Position numbers and translations under genes: made by a program. From positions 1 to 36,139 of the forward strand of contig CAAGGF010000037.1 in the NCBI GenBank assembly GCA_900769325.1: 36,139 nt of DNA, in the 5' to 3' direction. Under the pieces are notes generated by a model that was not told where the DNA came from, did not search any database, and was given only the letters and a program-made list of their open reading frames with translations. This stretch comes from Spirochaetia bacterium (GTDB taxonomy: Bacteria > Spirochaetota > Spirochaetia > Treponematales > Treponemataceae). Shown piece after piece: positions 32,962-36,139 of the stretch. Within the stretch, counting starts at the first letter, position 1; every line of letters starts with the position of its first letter.

Positions 32962-32990
32962 AGTTTATCAATTTTCTATATTTTAGTCAA
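32962..32990 (-). promoter_or_regulatory. rpsP operon promoter
   Basis: Minus strand: TTGACT (32990-32985), 17-nt spacer, TAAACT (32967-32962). It gives a leader of about 80 nt that includes the twin palindrome. Confidence 0.6.
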
Positions 32991-33061
32991 TGAACAAAAA
33001 TTGAATCACGTTAAATCCAATTCCTAAAAATACATTAAAAACCTTGTACGGCACTTTCTCT

Positions 33062-33111
33062 CATAAAAGAAAGGAAAGACCTTCCATAATTTTTTTAGAA
33101 GGTCTTTCCTT
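33062..33111 (-). terminator. Terminator of the DUF4469 gene
   Basis: Perfect 14-bp stem AAGGAAAGACCTTC (33071-33084) with GAAGGTCTTTCCTT (33098-33111), followed on the minus strand by TTTCTTTTATG. It separates the accessory region from the rpsP operon. Confidence 0.85.
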
Positions 33112-33122
33112 ACCGGCAGATT

Positions 33123-33881
33123 TTATTCTTCAACAGTTACCAAAATCTTACTGTATCCGGTCAGAGCAGATTTTAGTTCCTTATTTCCGCGAACGGAAGT
33201 TCTGACTGCAAGACAGTAGCTTTTTCCAGTTTCGATGTCGCGCGGAAGATAAAACTCAAGATTCACATTCGTATTTCTTGTGATAAACTCTTCGGGAACT
33301 TTTATCCACGCACTTTCATCGGCATTTACAGAACCGTCTGCAAGAAGAGGAACAAAGAAAATCCCGCAATTCTCGCCGCCAACCTTGAGCTTGTGCCCTT
33401 TCAGCCTTACGCCGAATGTTGCTTTGAGTTTTCCGTCCGTAGAACCGTCCACAGGATTTTCAATCTGCGAAATCAGAGGCTCTGAACCGGTTACGGATGA
33501 TACCGAAGCGGTAACTCCTTTCAGTTTTTCCTTCAGATTTTCGTTTACAGTAAACCGTGCTTCAAAACCTGTTACTACTTCCGCTTCCGGGGTAAGAGAT
33601 TTTACCGCGGAAGTCGGTGCAATGTAGAGTTTACAGATATCCATAATGTCAACCGCAAATCCAAGTTCAGCCTGCTCAAGAATCTCTTTTTTCAGAAGTT
33701 CCATCGCATGCCCTACCTGATAGCGGTCTATTCCCTGATTATGGGAAGTAACCAAATCCAAAATCTGGTCAGTCGTAACGGTTTTTCTAGGAACTCTAGC
33801 AATATAAGTGTTTTCCCTCAAGTGACATGGGGTCAATGTTACTGCGAAGTTTGTTTCGCGTTTTGTGTCGATATTTATCAT
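33123..33881 (-). CDS. HU-like DNA-binding / DUF4469-type protein
   Basis: 252 residues. The N-terminal 110 residues resemble the HU-like (bacterial CCDC81-type) DNA-binding fold: YIARVPRKTVTTDQILDLVT, VGHAMELLKKEILEQAELGF and VDIMDICKLYIAP. The C-terminal part has the pattern of the Ig-like DUF4469 domain (KLKATFGVRLKGHKLKVGGE, GIFFVPLLADGSVN). This two-domain type is common in Bacteroidetes and in gut treponemes, with unknown function. It has an AAGGAG ribosome site, and a terminator of 14 bp follows. A small overlapping frame precedes it. Codon choice is more GC-rich than in the housekeeping genes, so lateral origin is possible. Confidence 0.8.
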   Translation of the reverse strand: MINIDTKRETNFAVTLTPCHLRENTYIARVPRKTVTTDQILDLVTSHNQGIDRYQVGHAMELLKKEILEQAELGFAVDIMDICKLYIAPTSAVKSLTPEAEVVTGFEARFTVNENLKEKLKGVTASVSSVTGSEPLISQIENPVDGSTDGKLKATFGVRLKGHKLKVGGENCGIFFVPLLADGSVNADESAWIKVPEEFITRNTNVNLEFYLPRDIETGKSYCLAVRTSVRGNKELKSALTGYSKILVTVEE

Positions 33882-33945
33882 AAAGATACTCCTTTTTATT
33901 GTCTTTTTCAGGGCTTATGCCCTCAAATAATCGTAAGTTTTTCAT
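33796..33945 (-). CDS. Possible 49-residue upstream ORF overlapping the DUF4469 start
   Basis: An ATG at 33945 with AAGGA 10 nt upstream opens a frame of 49 codons that runs past the DUF4469 start in another frame and stops at 33796. The peptide is basic and charged (MKNLRLFEGISPEKDNKKEY at the start) and resembles nothing I know. The ATG lies in the loop of a GTAAGT/ACTTAC hairpin (33933-33954), and a second hairpin AGGGC/GCCCT follows at 33910-33923. It may be a leader ORF, or chance. Confidence 0.25.
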   Translation of the reverse strand: MKNLRLFEGISPEKDNKKEYLYDKYRHKTRNKLRSNIDPMSLEGKHLYC

Positions 33946-34024
33946 AAGACTTACATCCTTTTTATTAGATTTTTTTTAAACCAGGCGGAAGTTTGAACCA
34001 ACGGCCTTTTCTTCCGTCCGTATC

Positions 34025-34053
34025 TTGAAAAATCTGCGGAATACCTTTATGAT
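34025..34053 (+). promoter_or_regulatory. Promoter of plus-strand small RNA
   Basis: TTGAAA (34025-34030), 17-nt spacer, TATGAT (34048-34053). It points away from any long plus-strand gene and leads straight into the RNA at 34060. Confidence 0.55.
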
Positions 34054-34059
34054 GTTTTT

Positions 34060-34137
34060 ATGCGATACATCTGTGGGTTTTCCGCAGAATATGGACTTTT
34101 TAGCTGAATCAGTTTCCAGTTAGAAAGTCTTTTTTTT
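34060..34137 (+). ncRNA. Candidate small RNA or mini-mRNA with own promoter and terminator
   Basis: About 78 nt. Hairpin 1 is TCTGTGG/CCGCAGA (7 bp, one wobble, loop GTTTT; 34070-34088). Hairpin 2 is GACTTTTTAGCTG (34094-34106) with CAGTTAGAAAGTC (34117-34129), 13 bp with two wobbles, followed by eight T, an intrinsic terminator active only on the plus strand. The first predicted base region is an ATG opening a 15-codon frame (MRYICGFSAEYGLFS, stop TGA at 34105). It lies between the DUF4469 and XRE genes, antisense to neither coding sequence. No known family. Confidence 0.55.
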
Positions 34138-34165
34138 ATTTCATGTCATTTTCACCTCCTTTTTA

Positions 34166-34546
34166 TCACCTGTCCAGAATGTCCTCTATCTGCTCCTTAT
34201 CCTTATCGGTAAGTTTACCCATGGCTTTTGCAAGGGCGACTATTCCGATTACAGCGGTTGCAGTAAGGGCTGTTCCGGTAAGAATTGCTCCCCAGTTCAC
34301 GGAATCGCCTTTTTGTTCCGGCTTGTTTTCCTGTGAACTTTCAGAGTTTTCCGAAAGAAGATAAGCTGTAGTAGTATCAAGGGCAGTTGCAATTTCGCTA
34401 ATCGTTTTAGAAGAAGGATTTCTGTCTCCAGAAAGCCACCGGCTGACAGTTACCTCACTTACACCAAGCTTTTCCGCCAAGTCCCTCTGGCTCATCTTCA
34501 AGGTTCTGAGCCGTTCTTCGATTCTGTTAATGACTGCTTCTTTCAT
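34166..34546 (-). CDS. XRE-family regulator with C-terminal membrane segment
   Basis: 126 residues from the ATG at 34546, which has an AAGGAAGGT ribosome site; the frame upstream lacks one. Residues 6-66 are an XRE helix-turn-helix (QRDLAEKLGVSEVTVSRWLS). A polar Glu/Ser/Gln linker follows, then one hydrophobic segment at residues 85-107 (WGAILTGTALTATAVIGIVA) and a charged tail. A DNA-binding protein tied to the membrane is implied. Its promoter carries two near-identical direct repeats 32 bp apart, probably its own operators. It faces the small RNA at 34060 tail to tail. Confidence 0.85.
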   Translation of the reverse strand: MKEAVINRIEERLRTLKMSQRDLAEKLGVSEVTVSRWLSGDRNPSSKTISEIATALDTTTAYLLSENSESSQENKPEQKGDSVNWGAILTGTALTATAVIGIVALAKAMGKLTDKDKEQIEDILDR

Positions 34547-34576
34547 ATTTACCTTCCTTACCTCTCTTCTTACCTT

Positions 34577-34630
34577 AATATACAAAAAACTTAACCAACT
34601 GTCAATAAAAAATGTTAAAAACTTTACCAA
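34577..34630 (-). promoter_or_regulatory. XRE promoter with direct-repeat operator candidates
   Basis: Minus strand: perfect TTGACA (34605-34600), 17-nt spacer, TATATT (34582-34577). The repeat TTGGT(A/T)AAGTTTTT occurs at 34630-34617 and 34598-34585, 32 bp apart (three helical turns); one copy lies upstream of the -35 and the other in the spacer. A weaker TGGTTAAAAAT follows at 34649-34639. Fits autorepression. Confidence 0.7.
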
Positions 34631-34693
34631 AAAAATATATTTTTAACCAGATAGAGTTTACACCAGAATTAGGGAAAATTGTCTAAAAACTAA

Positions 34694-34760
34694 TGTCATT
34701 CTGAAATTGTTTCAAAATATACACTACATATAGTGTATAGACCCTGAAACAAGTTCGGGG
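34694..34760. repeat. Cluster of short palindromes
   Basis: GTCATTCTGAAATTGTTTCA resembles the 35-kb repeat family. TATACACTA/TAGTGTATA (34718-34739) is a perfect 9-bp stem with loop CATA. CCCTGAA and TTCGGGG (34742-34760) make a third. The stretch 34631-34868 has no gene. Confidence 0.6.
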
Positions 34761-34868
34761 TGCAATTATACTTGGAATGGTATTAAAAATGTAAGTTGTT
34801 AGACAGTCAGGGGGCTATTTAAATAAAAAAGTGAGACTTTGACATAAGTTTTTGGAAGAAAATCTACT

Positions 34869-35030
34869 TCACGAGAGAAGAATTTCGTAATGCTCTCCAA
34901 GAAAATCAAGAACCTTTTTGTTTGCAAACTCATTCGCCACATCCCGACCGTTTTCCGAGTTTGCATTTGCATACATTTCGATGTACCAAGAGATGAATTC
35001 TGCTTTCTTTTCAAATAAATCATCTGACAT
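34869..35030 (-). CDS. Small DUF3791-like protein, probably truncated at the C-terminus
   Basis: 53 residues starting MSDDLFEKKAEFISWYIEMY and containing FANKKVLDFLGEHYEILLS before the stop. The pattern FxxxxIExYA...VxDFLxxxYEIL resembles DUF3791 proteins, which are usually 60-75 residues and end in a further acidic helix that is missing here. The ATG has a good GGAG site. DUF3791 genes usually sit next to DUF3990 or a further DUF3791 copy. Here only a decayed fragment lies upstream, so this may be a remnant of such a cassette. Identification is by eye and moderate. Confidence 0.5.
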   Translation of the reverse strand: MSDDLFEKKAEFISWYIEMYANANSENGRDVANEFANKKVLDFLGEHYEILLS

Positions 35031-35045
35031 CGCGCACTCCGTAAA

Positions 35046-35116
35046 TCAGTTTTCCAACTCTACGATTTTATCTAATTCTTTTTCGATTCATTATCAAACA
35101 GACTTTCGTGTCTAGC
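35046..35116 (-). pseudogene. Fragment of a decayed upstream cistron
   Basis: Restoring one A in the run at about 35084-35088 gives a continuous tail ARHESLFDNESKKELDKIVE then LEN and a stop, 15 nt before the 35030 gene, the usual spacing of a cistron pair. Upstream the frame is lost in repeats. Parent gene unknown. Confidence 0.35.
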
Positions 35117-35170
35117 TTATATAAACTTTCGTGTTTAACCTAGATACGCATCTGCGTTCTAGCCTAGACT
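35102..35170. repeat. Three degenerate direct repeats of 23-25 bp
   Basis: ACTTTCGTGTCTAGCTTA at 35102, ACTTTCGTGTTTAACCTAGA at 35125, and ATCTGCGTTCTAGCCTAGAC at 35150. The third is more diverged. They border the decayed fragment and the next repeat block. Confidence 0.6.
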
Positions 35171-35180
35171 GCACCACGCG

Positions 35181-35396
35181 TCATTCCGAACTTGTTTCGA
35201 AATGTCATTCTGAGCCCGCCGAAGAATCCCACTAATAGGTCTTTACAACCGCAACCTCTGTCATTCCGAACTCGTTTCGGAATCCCATTGATAGGTCTTT
35301 ACAACTGTTACCTTGTCATTCCGAACTTGTTTCGGAATCTCATTAATAGGTCTTTACAACTGTTAGAGGGATGCTGAACCAAGTTCAGCATGACAC
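35181..35396. repeat. Tandem array of 54-56 bp palindromic repeats
   Basis: A partial unit at 35181-35203, then units at 35204-35259, 35260-35314 and 35315-35368. Each begins GTCATTC and contains TAATAGGTCTTTACAAC or TGATAGG. The common head CCGAACTTGTTTCGG is a palindrome. The block ends with ATGCTGAAC/GTTCAGCAT (35371-35391). The 523-nt stretch 35031-35553 holds only these repeats, the fragment and the Rpn promoter. Confidence 0.85.
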
Positions 35397-35467
35397 ACCG
35401 CTTCCGCCAGTTTGTCATCACAAACGCACCTACAAAAAAATCACACATTTTTAAACTTTTTTTTCAG

Positions 35468-35510
35468 TTTTTTTTGCCGAAAGTGCAACTTTAACACATA
35501 TATATATTAT
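35468..35510 (+). promoter_or_regulatory. Rpn promoter region with the recA-shared element
   Basis: TTTTTTGCCGAAAGTG (35470-35485) is identical to the recA element. An AT stretch ATATATATATTATG begins 12 nt after it (11 nt at recA) and can supply TATATA or TATTAT as -10. The leader of about 40 nt holds a GGGAG site. Confidence 0.45.
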
Positions 35511-35553
35511 GAAGAAATTTTTTTTTCTAAATATAAATCATAGGGAGAAAAAT

Positions 35554-36139
35554 ATGAAAATTTATGTAGACAAAGCACTTGAAAAACAGTGGGAAGAAGC
35601 GTCGCTTTCGAACAACTTCATCTTTTGCAAAGTAATGTCCGAAAATCTCGACCTCTGCAAAGAGTTTCTTGAAATGCTTTTGAACATTAAAATTGAAAGC
35701 ATAAGTCTTGCCCAGCCGGAAACGACTCTGAATGTCGATTTCTTCGCTAAGGGAATCCGCCTTGATGTGTTTGTTAAAGACGACACTGACAGAATTTTTG
35801 ATATTGAAATGCAGGTCATCGGGAAAGACTACCTTCCGCTTCGGGCTAGGTATTATCAAAGCGTTCTTGATGTTTCGTCCCTGCACGCCGGCGAAGATTA
35901 CGAATCACTCACAGAAAGTTATGTAATTTTCCTCTGCTTAGATGACATTTTCCACAAGGGACTTCCGATTTACACATTCAAAAGCGTCTGCCTTGAAGAC
36001 CCAAATCTTTTCCTCGACGACAAAACAACAAAAGTCTTTTGCAACGCCCAAAAGTATGATAAAATGCCAGCAGAAAAGCTAAGGACTTTTTTCAAATTTC
36101 TTGTGCAGAAGAAACCGGACGAAACAGATTTTTCAAAAA
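35554..36139 (+). CDS. Rpn/PDDEXK_2 family nuclease ('transposase-like'), 3' end beyond the window
   Basis: 195 residues are visible and the frame is open at the window end; full length is usually 280-320. The start ATG at 35554 has a GGGAG site. Family features: KQWEEASLSNNFIFCKVM, then the core GIRLDVFVKDDTDRIFDIEM ending in Gln87 with Asp71, Glu85 and Gln87 as the PD-(D/E)XK-type active residues, then PLRARYYQSVLDV and SYVIFLCLDDIFHKG. E. coli Rpn proteins are RecA-independent recombination-promoting DNases; these genes are often multicopy in treponemes. It lies beside repeats and its promoter shares an element with recA. Confidence 0.9.
   Translation, partial: MKIYVDKALEKQWEEASLSNNFIFCKVMSENLDLCKEFLEMLLNIKIESISLAQPETTLNVDFFAKGIRLDVFVKDDTDRIFDIEMQVIGKDYLPLRARYYQSVLDVSSLHAGEDYESLTESYVIFLCLDDIFHKGLPIYTFKSVCLEDPNLFLDDKTTKVFCNAQKYDKMPAEKLRTFFKFLVQKKPDETDFSK

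Noticed and set aside
34799..35023. A 74-residue ORF on the minus strand
   Set aside because: It overlaps the better-supported DUF3791-like gene in another frame, without a ribosome site.
35192..35377. A 61-residue ORF through the 35-kb repeats
   Set aside because: It follows the tandem repeats in one frame, lacks a ribosome site, and codes for repeated FRNLINRS-type peptides.
35181..35396. CRISPR array
   Set aside because: The repeats are contiguous 54-56 bp units with no unique spacers and no cas genes in the window.
35527..35886. A 119-residue minus-strand ORF over the Rpn gene
   Set aside because: It is antisense to the Rpn frame, which has family motifs and a good ribosome site.

Overview
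The window reads as chromosome of a host-associated spirochaete, most likely a Treponema. The DNA is AT-rich by eye. Pointers to this lineage are a giant GreA with a roughly 730-residue N-terminal extension (a spirochaete/chlamydia trait), FliK-like and FlhB-tail-like genes behind rplS, PEGA-like and TPR envelope proteins, and PD-(D/E)XK 'Rpn' and DUF4469-type accessory genes. Genus is inference; no rRNA is present.

Layout. 15-4016 (minus): one operon from a recA promoter, recA-folK-scpA-scpB-rluB. 4030-8274 (minus): rpe and three envelope/TPR genes. 8337-12227 (plus): a TPR gene and the giant greA, ending in a regular array of alternating terminator hairpins. 12262-13946: an MBL-fold hydrolase and deoC, convergent with overlapping stop codons. 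14015-16687 (plus): a 57-aa 2[4Fe-4S] ferredoxin with a structured leader, a small membrane protein, a LysM/M23 peptidase and a PEGA-like protein. 16771-16852: a stand-alone small RNA candidate. 16906-19898 (plus): class A PBP and a ParB-domain protein. 19873-25158 (minus): tyrS, nudC, tRNA-Lys and an active/inactive pair of M16 peptidases. 25222-27836 (plus): a biotin-dependent carboxyltransferase subunit, a 109-bp palindromic element and a TatD-type DNase. 27808-28293 (minus): a small Zn-binding protein. 28485-32990 (minus): a nine-gene run rpsP-khpA-rimM-trmD-rplS-(FliK-like)-(FlhB-tail)-yraN-small ORF, the same order as the Bacillus rpsP-ylqH region. 33060-36139: an accessory region with a DUF4469 protein, a promoter/hairpin/terminator unit on the opposite strand, a membrane-anchored XRE regulator with repeated operator-like sites, a short DUF3791-like ORF with a decayed upstream cistron, several palindromic repeat families, and the start of an Rpn-type nuclease gene cut by the window end.

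Main observations. (1) Six genes (rpe, the 8437 TPR gene, the MBL gene, deoC, the class A PBP and the M16 peptidase) have a sigma-70-like promoter whose -10 box ends only 6-8 nt before the ATG and have no Shine-Dalgarno, which predicts leaderless mRNAs. Genes with longer leaders in the same window do carry GGAG-type sites. (2) Two undescribed small RNA loci are predicted: 16771-16852, with a C-rich loop complementary to Shine-Dalgarno sequences, and 34060-34137, with its own promoter and terminator and a possible leaderless 15-residue peptide. (3) recA and the Rpn gene share an identical 16-bp element placed alike relative to an AT-rich -10 region. (4) Regular hairpin and palindrome arrays occur at 12125-12227, 26790-26898, 32890-32915 and 35181-35396. 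All are read by eye and none has been tested.
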